Shown here one piece after another: positions 7,034 to 17,600 of a stretch of DNA of 64,000 nucleotides. Position 1 is the first letter of the stretch; each line of letters begins with the position of its first letter. The notes below the pieces were generated by a model that saw only the letters and a program-made list of their open reading frames with translations, searched no databases and was not told the origin of the DNA. Origin of the DNA: Cupriavidus pauculus (GTDB lineage Bacteria > Pseudomonadota > Gammaproteobacteria > Burkholderiales > Burkholderiaceae). Location: the NCBI RefSeq assembly GCF_008693385.1, contig NZ_CP044065.1, forward strand, positions 3,286,001-3,350,000. Direction: 5' to 3'. Position numbers and translations under genes: made by a program.

Positions 7034-8782
7034 TCAGGCGCGGTGCGTGACGTGGGATAACGGCACGCCCGTCGGCGCGGGCGCGGGCTCGCACGGGATG
7101 CGAATCACGAACCGCATCGACGGCCGTCGCTGAACGGTGGTGTCGACGACGCTGGCGACGTCGGCGCCGGCGCCATCGGCACCCGCCTCGCGCCCATGCA
7201 CCCGATCGGCTTCCGCCGCGGCGGGCGGCTGAACCGGTGCCGGCACATCCTCGATGCGGATCGTGCCCTGATGCAGCGTCACGATTTCATGCACGATGGC
7301 CAGGCCGAGGCCCGCGCCGCTCGGCGCCGCCTGGCGCGCGACACCGGGCGTATCGTCGCCACGGAAGAAGCGCTTGAACACCTCGTCGCGGCGCGCGGGC
7401 GGAATGCCCGGCCCGTTGTCCTCGATCATCACCACGGCCATGCCGCGATGGCCCATGGTCTCCCCACCGGCGCGCACCGTGATGCGCCCGCCGGCCGGCA
7501 CATACTTCACTGCATTGTCGATCAGGTTGCTGAGCGCCTCGCGCATCAGCAGGCGGTTGCCGCGCACATGCGCGGGCGCGCCGCCCGTGAACGTCGGGCC
7601 CGGCAATACCTCGAAGCCAAGATCGATGCGCCGTGCCAGTGCCTGCGGGACCCACTCGGCGCCGATCTCGAACGCGAGCTCGGCCAGGTCGAAGTGCTCG
7701 ACGGGCCCGAGCCGCTCGAGCGAGAGGCCCGGCTCCGCGCGCGCAAGCGACAGCAGCTGGTTGGACAATCGCACCGCGCGGTCCGCGGCGGTCTGCACCT
7801 CGCGCAGCGCATGGCGTGCCACGTCCAGCGTGTCCGCCTCCATCGCGCGGTCGGCATGCAGCTTGACGGCCGTGAGCGGCGTGCGCAGCTGATGCGCGGC
7901 ATCGGCGATGAACTTGCGCTGCGCATCGAGGGCGTCGCGCAGCCGTGACAGCAAGGCGTTGAGGCCGCGAATCAGCGGCTCGACCTCGGCCGGCACCTGC
8001 GTCTCGTCGAGCGCCGCCAGCGAACGCGCGGTCTGGCGGTTGAGCTTGTCCGTCAGGATCTGCAGCGGCACGAGTTCTTCCTTGAGCACGTGCGACAGGA
8101 TCAGGCTGCCGAGCAGCAGCAACAGCAGCAGCGGTACCGACACCGACAGCAGGATCTCGTTGGCGGCCGTCTCGCGGCGATCGAGCAACTCCGCCACTTC
8201 GACCACGATGGGCCCGCGCGGTGCGGCGGTCTCTGGCGTGCCGCTGCCGGCGGCGGCATTGGTGGACGTCCCGTACTCATCGTTGGCGGGACTCGGCAGC
8301 GTGACCGGCAGCCGCACCGCGCGGACCTGTCGTCCGCTGAACCACGCATAGAACAGCCGCGCGTCATGCAGCGAGGTCTGGCCCGTGCCGTAGCCGAGCC
8401 AGGTGTCCATGCCGCCGATCAGTCCGTCGGGACCATGGATGCGCCAGTAGATGCGATCGCTGCCCTCGGCCTCGACGAGCGTCTGCGCGATCATCGGAAT
8501 GTCCTGCTCGAGCCGGGGCCCCGCAATGCGGATCTGCTGCGCGATATTGTTGGCCACGCCATAGAGCGCGCGATCGAATACCTGCGTGGTGTAGTGCGCG
8601 GCGAGCCAGTACGACAGCGAACCGCTGGTCAGCACGAGCGCGAATAGCGGCGTGGCCAGCGCCCGCAGCAGATGGATGCGCAGGCTTGGGTTGGACGTGC
8701 CGCGCACCCCGCCGCGCGCGCGTTGCCCGGCACCCGGCGTGGAGGGTGGGGTGGACGGAGGCGGTTGATGGCGCGGCCACAT
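7034..8782 (-). CDS. Two-component sensor histidine kinase (TctE/QseC-like)
   Basis: Predicted 582-residue inner-membrane kinase. A Pro/Arg-rich N-terminus of about 30 residues precedes a first transmembrane segment (LATPLFALVLTSGSLSYWLA). A periplasmic region of the 2CSK_N type follows (residues of the DGLIGGMDTWLGYG kind), then a second membrane segment (LLSVSVPLLLLLLLGSLIL). The dimerisation helix contains the phospho-acceptor motif FIADAAHQLRTPLTAVKLH, with the histidine at about residue 297. The ATPase N-box (EALSNLIDNAVKY) and G-boxes (IEDNGPGIP, GAGLGLAIV) are intact. An unusual Ala/Asp-rich stretch of about 40 residues sits near the C-terminus. It lies 71 bp downstream of its response regulator on the same strand. 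Relatives sense tricarboxylates or quorum/adrenergic-type signals, but the signal cannot be read from the sequence. Confidence 0.93.
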   Translation of the reverse strand: MWPRHQPPPSTPPSTPGAGQRARGGVRGTSNPSLRIHLLRALATPLFALVLTSGSLSYWLAAHYTTQVFDRALYGVANNIAQQIRIAGPRLEQDIPMIAQTLVEAEGSDRIYWRIHGPDGLIGGMDTWLGYGTGQTSLHDARLFYAWFSGRQVRAVRLPVTLPSPANDEYGTSTNAAAGSGTPETAAPRGPIVVEVAELLDRRETAANEILLSVSVPLLLLLLLGSLILSHVLKEELVPLQILTDKLNRQTARSLAALDETQVPAEVEPLIRGLNALLSRLRDALDAQRKFIADAAHQLRTPLTAVKLHADRAMEADTLDVARHALREVQTAADRAVRLSNQLLSLARAEPGLSLERLGPVEHFDLAELAFEIGAEWVPQALARRIDLGFEVLPGPTFTGGAPAHVRGNRLLMREALSNLIDNAVKYVPAGGRITVRAGGETMGHRGMAVVMIEDNGPGIPPARRDEVFKRFFRGDDTPGVARQAAPSGAGLGLAIVHEIVTLHQGTIRIEDVPAPVQPPAAAEADRVHGREAGADGAGADVASVVDTTVQRRPSMRFVIRIPCEPAPAPTGVPLSHVTHRA

Positions 8783-8853
8783 GATGGGTGTTGGCGGTGG
8801 CGGCTCAGGCGAAGCGGACGATGCTCATGATGACGGCGCGCCGCGCCGCGGCA

Positions 8854-9558
8854 TCAGTGTCCGGCGCGGATCTGCAGCAGGTAGCCAAAGCCGCGCACCG
8901 TGACGATTTCCACATCGCTGTCCTCGAGCTTCTTGCGGACGCGGTGGACGTACACCTCGATCGCGGTGTCGCCGACCGTGTCGCCGCCTTCGCCGGCGGG
9001 GTGCGCGAACGTCGCGAGGTGATCCTGCATCTGCGCCTTGCTGACCACGCGGCCCTGGCGCTGCAGCAGCAGCTCGAGCACCGCGAACTCGCGCGGCGAC
9101 AGCTCCAGCGGCCGGCCATCGACGAACATGCGGCGGTCGTTGCCAGACAGGCGCAGACGGCCGAGCCGCACGTCGCGTTCCGGCGCGGCCTCGCCGTGCT
9201 GGCTGCGGCGCAGCAGCACGCGCACGCGTGCTTCCAGTTCTGGCAGCGCGAACGGCTTGACGAGGTAGTCGTCGGCACCGGCATTGAGGCCGGAGAGCTT
9301 GTCTTCGAGTTCGTCGCGCGCGGTCAGGATCAACACCGGGGTGGTGCGGTTGCGCGCGCGGTAGCGTGCCAGCAGCGTCATGCCGTCGATGCCGGGCAGG
9401 CCGAGATCGAGGATGACGAGGTCGTGCTGGTCGCGCAGCAGGTGGTCCGTGGCATAGACACCGTCGTGCACGACGCGGACCTGGTGGCCTGCCCGCGACA
9501 GGCCAGCTTCCACGCCACTGGCGATTTGACGGTCGTCCTCGATCAGCAGGATGCGCAT
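8854..9558 (-). CDS. OmpR/PhoB-family response regulator (TctD/QseB-like)
   Basis: Predicted 234-residue DNA-binding regulator. The start at 9558 gives the canonical MRILLIEDD opening; an in-frame start 42 bp upstream would add residues before the receiver domain. The receiver domain has the acidic pair at residues 8-9, the phospho-acceptor aspartate in DLVILDLGLPG at about residue 51 and the conserved lysine in DDYLVKPF. The C-terminal winged helix has ELSPREFAVLELLL and a terminal IEVYVHRVRKKLE...VRGFGYLL. It is the first gene of the pair with the kinase at 7034-8782, and the two are presumably co-transcribed. The regulated genes are unknown; no binding motif was recognised nearby. Confidence 0.95.
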   Translation of the reverse strand: MRILLIEDDRQIASGVEAGLSRAGHQVRVVHDGVYATDHLLRDQHDLVILDLGLPGIDGMTLLARYRARNRTTPVLILTARDELEDKLSGLNAGADDYLVKPFALPELEARVRVLLRRSQHGEAAPERDVRLGRLRLSGNDRRMFVDGRPLELSPREFAVLELLLQRQGRVVSKAQMQDHLATFAHPAGEGGDTVGDTAIEVYVHRVRKKLEDSDVEIVTVRGFGYLLQIRAGH

Positions 9559-9665
9559 GGCTCTGTATGTAGGGTCTGGTTCGGGCCAACCATCATGCAA
9601 GTCGGCAATGTTGCCGATTGTACAGGGCCATGCCTTTCAGCGACCTAACAGGAAATCGGAGGAAA

Positions 9666-9965
9666 TCAGCGCGCCAGCCCCGACGCCGCCTTCTCGATGA
9701 ACGTGGCCAGGTCGATATCGCGCTGGGTCAGGCCGTCGGCATCGTGGGTGGACAGCGTGATGTCCACGCGGTTGTACACGTTGAACCATTCGGGATGATG
9801 GTCCGCCTTGTCCGCATGCAGCGCCACGCGCGTCATGAAGCCGAATGCCGCATTGAAGTCGGCGAAGCGGAACGATTTCTGGATGGCGTCGCGGCCGTCC
9901 ACGGGGGTCCAGCCGGGCAGGCCGGCGAGCAGGCTCGCGCGAGCCTCTTGCGAGAGGGGATTCAT
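9666..9965 (-). CDS. phhB: Pterin-4a-carbinolamine dehydratase
   Basis: Predicted 99-residue protein, the normal family size. It shows the active-site motif [14 protein letters not shown] around residues 52-65, with the histidine pair followed by PEW, and a C-terminal segment [13 protein letters not shown] that completes the family signature. It dehydrates the 4a-hydroxy-tetrahydropterin released by phenylalanine hydroxylase so that the cofactor can be recycled, and may also stabilise or regulate the hydroxylase. It lies 62 bp downstream of phhA on the same strand, the usual phhAB operon order. Confidence 0.95.
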   Translation of the reverse strand: MNPLSQEARASLLAGLPGWTPVDGRDAIQKSFRFADFNAAFGFMTRVALHADKADHHPEWFNVYNRVDITLSTHDADGLTQRDIDLATFIEKAASGLAR

Positions 9966-10027
9966 GGTGGGCTCGATCGATAGGGGAGAGAAGGTGATTG
10001 TTCCACAAAGGGGGGCGCGCTTCAGCT

Positions 10028-10918
10028 TCAGATGTCTTCGCTCTCGCCCCAGCCCTCGCGCGTGCCCGTATGAATCACATCGTCCCTCGCTGCGATATCG
10101 CCCGCGCCGAGCGTGGGCTCCGCGCGCAGCGCGTCGTACAGTGGCGTGAAGTCGGGACCCGTCGCGTCGAACAGCTGTTCGAAGCTGTCGATGACGAAGT
10201 ACGTTTTCTGGAACGTGTCGATGCGATACCGCGTGCGCATGATGCGCCGCACGTCAAAGCCGATCCGGTTGGGGCTGGCCGCGTCGAGGCTGTAGATCGA
10301 CTCGCCCTGGCTCGACAGGATGCCCGCGCCGTAGATGCGCAGGCCCTCGGGCGTGCGGATCAGGCCGAACTCCACCGTGTACCAGTAGAGGCGCGCGAGC
10401 ATGTCCAGCGCGCCCAGTCCGTGCGCTTTCAGGCCACCCTTGCCGTACGCCTCCATATAGTCCGCGAAGACCGGGTTGATCAGCAGCGGCACGTGCCCGA
10501 ACACATCGTGGAAGCAATCGGGCTCCTGCAGGTAATCGAGCTGCTCGGGCTTGCGCATCCACCAGCTGGCCGGAAAGCGGCGGTTCGCCAGATGCTCGAA
10601 GAACACCTTGTCGGGCACGAGGCCGGGGACGGCCACGATCTGCCAGCCCGTCGCGCGCATCAGCCGTTCGTTGAGCGCGTCGAAGTCGGGCACGCGGTGC
10701 TTGTCCATGCCGAGGGTGTCCAGTCCCGCGAGAAACTCGTTGCAGACGCGGCCCTTGAGCATCGTGGCCTGCCGCTCGTAGAGCGTGCGCCACATCGAAT
10801 GATCGGTCTCGGTATAGCGATGCACGGGCTGTGCGATGGTGAAGTCGTCGCGCAACGCCTGCCCCGACAGCAGGCCGGCGTCGAACTGTTCCTTCAGCTT
10901 CTCGGTCATGGTGATCAT
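10028..10918 (-). CDS. phhA: Phenylalanine 4-monooxygenase
   Basis: Predicted 296-residue cytoplasmic enzyme converting phenylalanine to tyrosine with tetrahydropterin, oxygen and iron. The start at 10918 is preceded by GGAG; starts at 10909 and 10948 are possible. The iron ligands are visible in [25 protein letters not shown] (two histidines and the downstream glutamate). The surrounding core segments [15 protein letters not shown] and [10 protein letters not shown] are conserved. The length fits the bacterial single-domain form, which lacks the regulatory ACT domain of animal enzymes. It is transcribed with phhB, and a divergent Lrp/AsnC regulator starts 133 bp away. That arrangement suggests amino-acid-responsive control of phenylalanine catabolism. 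Confidence 0.96.
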   Translation of the reverse strand: MITMTEKLKEQFDAGLLSGQALRDDFTIAQPVHRYTETDHSMWRTLYERQATMLKGRVCNEFLAGLDTLGMDKHRVPDFDALNERLMRATGWQIVAVPGLVPDKVFFEHLANRRFPASWWMRKPEQLDYLQEPDCFHDVFGHVPLLINPVFADYMEAYGKGGLKAHGLGALDMLARLYWYTVEFGLIRTPEGLRIYGAGILSSQGESIYSLDAASPNRIGFDVRRIMRTRYRIDTFQKTYFVIDSFEQLFDATGPDFTPLYDALRAEPTLGAGDIAARDDVIHTGTREGWGESEDI

Positions 10919-11010
10919 GTGCGCTCCAGCGATGCGGGAATACTGCACAGTTTATGGAGTCGCACTCGCAATAAGGCCGCAAAATCGACGCTGGCGGTGG
11001 CGAGGATGCA

Positions 11011-11016
11011 TATAAT
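11011..11016 (+). promoter_or_regulatory. Candidate -10 element of the Lrp-type regulator gene
   Basis: TATAAT lies 36 bp before the start codon at 11052, in the 133-bp divergent phhA/regulator intergenic region. No good -35 match is found at 16-18 bp, so activator dependence or an alternative start point is possible. Confidence 0.4.
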
Positions 11017-11051
11017 CCGCATCAGATAAATAATCGGTGCGGAAATCACGT

Positions 11052-11525
11052 ATGGTTGAACTCGATGCGTACGATCTGGCGCTGCTTGCCGCGCTGCAGC
11101 ACGACGGTCGCTCGACCCATCAGCAGCTGGCGGACCGGGTCCATCTTTCGCCAAGCCAGGTAGGCCGGCGCATCGCGCGGCTCGAAGCGGACGGCGTGAT
11201 CACCGGTTACCGCGTGAACCTGTCGCACCAGTCGCTGGGGCTGGGGGTCGTCGTCTTTATCAGTATCAAGCTCGCCCACCACGGCGACACCGCCGTCGAG
11301 CGGTTTCGCGAGGAAATCCTGCTGCTCGAGGAAGTGCAGGAGTGCTATGCCGTGGCCGGCGAGGCCGACTATCTGGTGCGTGTGGTCGTGCCGGACCTCC
11401 CGATGCTGGCGGACTTCACGATGAAGAAGCTCATGCGCGTGCCCGGCGTGGAAAGCGTGCGCTCGAATATCGTGCTGACCGCGCTAAAGCGAGAAGGCCA
11501 GTTGCCGCTGTCGCATTTGCGCTGA
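11052..11525 (+). CDS. Lrp/AsnC-family transcriptional regulator
   Basis: Predicted 157-residue regulator. The chosen start gives MVELDAYDLALLAALQHDGR, the normal beginning of the family. The helix-turn-helix region STHQQLADRVHLSPSQVGRRIARLE is followed by the ligand-binding RAM domain, with VVVFISIKLAHH, EVQECYAVAGEADYLVRVV and PGVESVRSNIVL. It is divergent from phhA. Divergent Lrp-type regulators often control the neighbouring amino-acid catabolic operon, so the best guess is an aromatic-amino-acid-responsive activator of phhAB. This is inference from position. Confidence 0.93.
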   Translation: MVELDAYDLALLAALQHDGRSTHQQLADRVHLSPSQVGRRIARLEADGVITGYRVNLSHQSLGLGVVVFISIKLAHHGDTAVERFREEILLLEEVQECYAVAGEADYLVRVVVPDLPMLADFTMKKLMRVPGVESVRSNIVLTALKREGQLPLSHLR

Positions 11526-11619
11526 AAAGCAAGCTCCTCGCGGCTGAAATGTGCGCAGGCTTGCGCTTGCCATCGGCCCATGTCACGCTCGCCGGGTGCC
11601 AAAACCGGGAGAGGCAGGG

Positions 11620-14600
11620 ATGAGGGGAATCGTCGCCATCGGATTCGCGTCGCTGGCCGCGCTGAGCGCCGCGCAGGCGCTCGCCGCGCAGATCACGCGT
11701 TTCTCGCCAGAAGGGGTGGTGCCGCGCGTGCGGCAGGTAGCCATCCGCTTTGACGAACCGATGGTCCCGATGGGCGACCTCAAGGCCGCCGCGCCCGCCG
11801 CGGTGGCCTGCCAGGGCGGTGGCTCGGCAGGCCAGGGCCGCTGGGTCGATGCCAGCAACTGGGTCTTCGACTTCGAGCAGGACCTGCCCCCGGGCGTGCG
11901 CTGCACGGTGCGCATGGCCAACGGGCTCAAGAGCGTGGCCGGCAAGGCGTACAGCGGCAAGCCCGAATACCGCTTCGAGACCGGCGGTCCCACCGTGCTC
12001 TCGGCGCGGCCGTCGGGTGGCCAGATCGAGGAGGACCAGGTCTTCGCGCTGCGCTTCAACGGCGCGGCCACGGCGGGCTCCATCCAGTCTCATGCATGGT
12101 GCCAGGCCGAAGGCCTCGGCGAACGCATCCCCGTGCGGCTGCTCTCCGGCAAGGATCGCGACACCGTGCTCGGGGCGATCCGCTGGTCCGACTTCGCGAA
12201 GCAGACGCCTGAAGCGATCCATCTGCTTGCCTGCCAGCAGCGCCTGCCGTCGGGCGCGCGCATGCAGCTCGTGCTCGACGCCGGTATCGCCACGCCCTCC
12301 GGCGTGGCCACCCGCGATGCGCGCCGCTTCGACTTCACGGTACGCGAGGCCTTCGCGGCAGGCTTCACCTGCGAGCGCGAACGCGCCGAGGCACCCTGCA
12401 CGCCGCTGCGGCCGCTGCGCGTCACGTTCACGGCACCGGTGCCGCGCAAGGTTGCCGAACGCGTGGTGCTGAAGACGCCGTCGGGCGACCGCGCGCCCAC
12501 GTTCGATCCGGACCTCTCCCCCGATGCCGCCGTCGACTCGGTGTCGTTCCCGCCGCCGTTCGCGGAGAACGCCGCGCTGACGATCGAGGCGCCGAAGGAT
12601 CTGAAGGACGATGCGGGCCGTACGCTGACGAACGCCGATCTCTTTCCGCTCAAGGTCACCATGGCCGCGCTGCCGCCGCTCGCGAAGTTCGCGGCGGCGC
12701 CGTTCGGGGTGGTCGAGCGCTTCGCGGACGTTCCGCGCAACAAGTCCGATGGCGACTATCCGCCGCTGTTGCCCGTGACGCTGCGCAATGTGGAGGCCGA
12801 TCTGCCGGCAACCGCGGTGCGCGCGCAGGCGGGTACCGTGGCGCGGCTCAAGGTCGATGACGACGGCGCGGTGCTGCGCTGGCTCGGGCTGGTCAAGCGC
12901 ATGCACGAGACCTCATGGACGCGCGGCGAACTCGATGCCGTGCTGGCTGGCAGGTCACCCTACGAGGTGCGCAATCCGCGCAATGCACCGTCGATCGAAA
13001 CGCGTTCGGTCTCGCTGCTCGACAAGGCCACCGGTGTGCGCAAGCTCGATATCCCGAAGCCGACCGGTGGCGATCCGCGTCCGTTCGAGGTCGTGGGCAT
13101 TCCGCTGCCCGAGCCCGGCTTCCACGTGGTGGAGATCGCCTCGCCGCGCCTCGGTGCCGCGCTGCTCGGCCGGCAGGCGCCGATGTACGTGCGTACCGCG
13201 GCGCTGGTCACGAACCTCGGCGTGCATCTGAAGGTCGCGCGCGCGGCGACCGATGGCGACATGAGCGGGCTGGTCTGGGTCACCACGCTCGACGACGGCA
13301 AGCCCGTGGCGAACGCCGCGGTGGCCGTGCGCGATTGCGACGGCAAGCTCTACGGCGAAGCGCGTACCGATGCCACGGGCGTCGCACGCTTCGACAAGCT
13401 GCCCGCGTCGCGTCACGACGACTGCGCGAACGGCCTGTCCGGCTACTTTGCCTCCGCGCGCATCGCGGCCGATCATCCGCAGGCGCGCGGCAAGGCCGAT
13501 ATGGCGTTCGTGATGTCGGACTGGAATCGCGGCATCGAGACGTGGCGCTTCAACGTGCCGACCAATATGAGCGCCTCGCAGACGCTGCGCGCGCACACGG
13601 TATTCGATCGCACGCTGCTGCGCCTGGGCGAGACCGTATCGATGAAGCATCTGCTGCGCACCGAAACGCTGCAGGGCTTTGGACTGCCATCGGGCGAGAA
13701 CGCGATGCCCGCGAAACTCGTCGTCACGCACGAGGGCAGCGGCCAGACCTACGAGATGCCGCTGGCATGGCGCGCCACGGCAACGGGCGGCCGCAGTGCC
13801 GAAAATACGTTCCAGATTCCGCCGGCCGCCAAGCTTGGCCAGTACAGCACGACGCTCGTCTATGCGAGCGGCCAGTCGCTCGATACCGGCGGCTTCCGCG
13901 TCGAGGCATTTCGCCTGCCGGTGCTCGCGGGCACGCTCCAGGCCGACAAGGACCCGAAGGCGAAGGGCAACGCGCTCATTGCGCCGTCGTCGGTGCCGGT
14001 GGGCATGGAGATCCATTACCTGTCCGGTGGCGGCGCATCGGGACTGCCCGTGCAGCTCTCCGCGCTGCTGCGGCAGAAGTCGGTGAACTTTGCCGACTAC
14101 GACGATTTCTCGTTCGACGCGCCGCGCCAGCGCAAGCAGGCCGGCAGCGGCGGCGACGAGGATGCCGACGACGAGGACGCGTCGGCGCAATCGGAGCGGC
14201 TCGTCGCGGACAAGGTGCGCGTCACGCTCGACCGCAACGGCAACGCAAAGACCACGCTCAAGGATCTGCCGAAGATCGACCTGCCGACGGACCTCGTGCT
14301 CGAGGCGGGCTTTGCCGACCCCAACGGCGAGATCCAGACGCTGCGGCAGACCGTGCCCGTATGGCCGGCCGGCGTCGTGGCGGGTATTCGTGCGGGCAGC
14401 TGGGTATCGGTGACGCAGAAGATCGCCGTGCAGGGTCTCGCGCTCGATACGCAGGGCAAGCCGCTTGCGGATACGCCCGTGCAGATCCAGGCGCGGCTGC
14501 GTATCAATACGTCGGCACGCAAGCGCGTGGTCGGCGGCTTCTACCAGTACGACAACCGCAGCGAGATGAAGGACCTGGGTACCGTGTGCGAGGCGCGCAC

Positions 14601-17600
14601 CGATGCGCAGGGCCGCGCGCACTGCAATGTCGCGCTGACGCAGGCGGGCGAAGTGGAGCTCGTGGCCATCGTGCGCGACGGCGACGGCCGCATGTCCCGC
14701 GCGGCCACCACCGTGTGGGTCACGCGTGCCGGCGAGCTATGGTTCGGCGGCGAGAACCACGACCGCATGGACGTGATTCCGGAGAAGAAGTCGTACGCGC
14801 CCGGCGATACCGCGGTGTTCCAGGTGCGCATGCCGTTCCGCCGCGCCACCGCGCTCGTGGCCGTGGAGCGCGAGGGTGTGATCGAAACGCAGGTCGTGGA
14901 ATTGCGCGGCGACGATCCGTCGATCCGCCTGAAGGTGAAGCCCGAGTGGGGACCGAACGTGTACGTATCGGTGCTCTCGCTGCGCGGACGTCTGCGCGAC
15001 GTGCCCTGGTATTCGTTCTTTACCTGGGGATGGCGCCAGCCCGTCGATTGGTGGCGCGCGTTCCGCACCGAAGGGCGCGAGTATGTCGCGCCGTCGCCGC
15101 TCGTCGATCTGTCCAAGCCCGCGTTCCGGCTGGGCCTCGCCGAGATTCGCGTGGGTAACGAAGCGCACCGGCTCGACGTGACCGTCACGCCGGACAAGGC
15201 CACGTATCCTGTGCGGGGCAAGGCGCGCGTGGCCGTGCAGGTGAAGCTGCCCGACGGCAAGCCCGCCGCGAACGCGGAGGTGGCATTTGCCGCCGTCGAC
15301 CAGTCGCTGCTCGAGCTCATGCCGAACACGAGCTGGAACCTGCTCGATGCGATGTTGCAGCGGCGCAGCTACGGCGTGGAGACATCGACCGCGCAGATGG
15401 AGATCATCGGCAGGCGCCACTATGGGCGCAAGGCCGTGCCCGCGGGCGGCGGCGGCGGCAAGAGTCCGACGCGCGAGCTGTTCGACACGCTGCTGCTGTG
15501 GAATCCGCGCGTGCAGCTCGATGCCGAGGGCAAGGCCTCGCTCGAAGTGCCGCTCAACGATTCGCTGACGAGCTTCCGCATCGTCGCGGTGGCGGACCTC
15601 GGCGTGGGCCGCTTCGGTACCGGCAGCGCGAGCATCGCCGCCACGCAGGACCTGCAGATGATCGCGGGCCTGCCGCTGCTGGTGCGCGAGGACGACCGCT
15701 ATCGCGCGATGTTCACGCTGCGCAATACGACGCAGCGCGCGATGACGGTGGAAGCGAGCGCGCGCGCCACGCTCGTCGACACCCAGGCACTGCCGACGCA
15801 GACGGTGCAGTTGCCCGCGGGCGAGTCGCGCGAGATCGGGTGGGACGTGACCGCGCCCGCGCTGCTCGCGTATAGCCGCAGCGGAACGATTCAATGGGAG
15901 GTGCAGGCGGTGGAGAAAGGCGGCGGCAACGCGAGCGATCGCCTCAAGGTGTCGCAGCAGATCGTGCCCGCCGTGCCGGTGACGGTCCAGCAGGCCACGC
16001 TTGCGCAGCTGTCGCCCTCGCTGTCGATTCCGGTTCAGGCACCCGCCGAAGCGCTGGCGGATCCGGCCGGCAAGCTGCGCGGCGGCCTGCAGGTGTCGCT
16101 GCAATCGTCGCTCGCGGGCGGCATGCCTGGCGTGCGCGAGTGGTTCCGCGCGTATCCGTTCTCGTGCCTCGAACAGCGGACGTCGAAGTCGATCGGGCTC
16201 AACGACACGGCCGCATGGGATGCGCTGATGGCGCAGTTGCCGTCGTATCTCGACAGTAACGGCCTCGCGTCGTATTTCCCGCTGTCGAGCGATGCGACGC
16301 AGGGCAGCGTGACGCTGACCGCGTACCTGCTTGCGCTGACGGACGAAGCCGCGCGCGCGGGACTGCCGATGCGCGTGCCCGATGCGCTGCGCGCGCAGAT
16401 GGAGCGTGGCCTCACCGCATTCGTGGAGGGCCGCATCACGCCGCCGCGCTGGGCGCCGCAGTCCGCGACGATGGACCTCGAGGTGCGCAAGCTCGCCGCG
16501 CTCGAAGCGCTCTCGCGCACGGGCCATGCGCAGGCGCGCATGCTCGGCTCCATCCAGATCCTGCCGGCGCAATGGCCCACGTCCGCGCTGATCGACTGGC
16601 TGTCGCTGCTGTCGCGCATGCCCGACATCCCGCAGCACGAGGCGCGCGTTGCCGAAGCGCAGCAGCTGCTGCGTGGCCGGCTGACGGTGCAGGGCACGCG
16701 CCTGGTGTTCTCCACCGAGCGCGACGACAACTGGTGGTGGCTCATGGCCAACGGTGACGTCAACGCGGCGCGGCTGCTGGCGGTGGCCTCGCAGCTGCCG
16801 GCATGGAAGGACGATGTGCCGCAGCTGGTGACGGGTCTGCTCGGCCGGCAGGCGCGGGGCGCGTGGAGCACGACGACGGCCAACGCCTGGGGTGTGCTCG
16901 CGATCGCGCGCTACGCGCAGACATACGAGCGCACGCCCGTGAGCGGCACCACGCGTGCCACGCTCGGCGCCGAGTCGCGCGCATTCGACTGGGCCCGCGC
17001 GACCACGCGCGACGGCATCGCGACGGGCGCCGTCGATCTGCCGTGGCCCGGAGGCGCCGCGGGCGCGGCCCCGAAGCTGTCGCCGACGCCCGTGGCCGCA
17101 CCGGCCGCGCTGCAGGTCGAGCATGCGGGCAGCGGACGTCCGTGGGCGACGGTGCGTGCGCTGGCGGCGGTGCCGCTGCGCGAACCCATTGCAGCGGGCT
17201 ATCGCATCCGCCGCACGGTCACACCGGTGGAACAGGCCGTGGCGGGCAAGTGGTCGCGCGGCGATACGTATCGCGTGAAGCTCGACGTCGATGCGCAGGC
17301 CGACATGACGTGGGTCGTGGTCAGCGATCCGGTGCCGACCGGCGCGACGATCCTGGGCAGCGGCCTGGGCCGCGATTCGGACATCGCGACGCGTGGCCAG
17401 CAGGGCGGCACGTACGCGACGTTCGTCGAGCGCACGCCCGAGGCCTATCGCGCGTACTACGACTATGTGCCGAAGGGCGGCTTCACCGTCGAATACACAG
17501 TGCGGCTCAACAACGCGGGCGAGTTCGCGTTGCCGCCGGTGCGCGCGGAGGCGATGTATGCGCCCGACGTGTTCGGCGCATTGCCGGTCGAACGTCTGAC

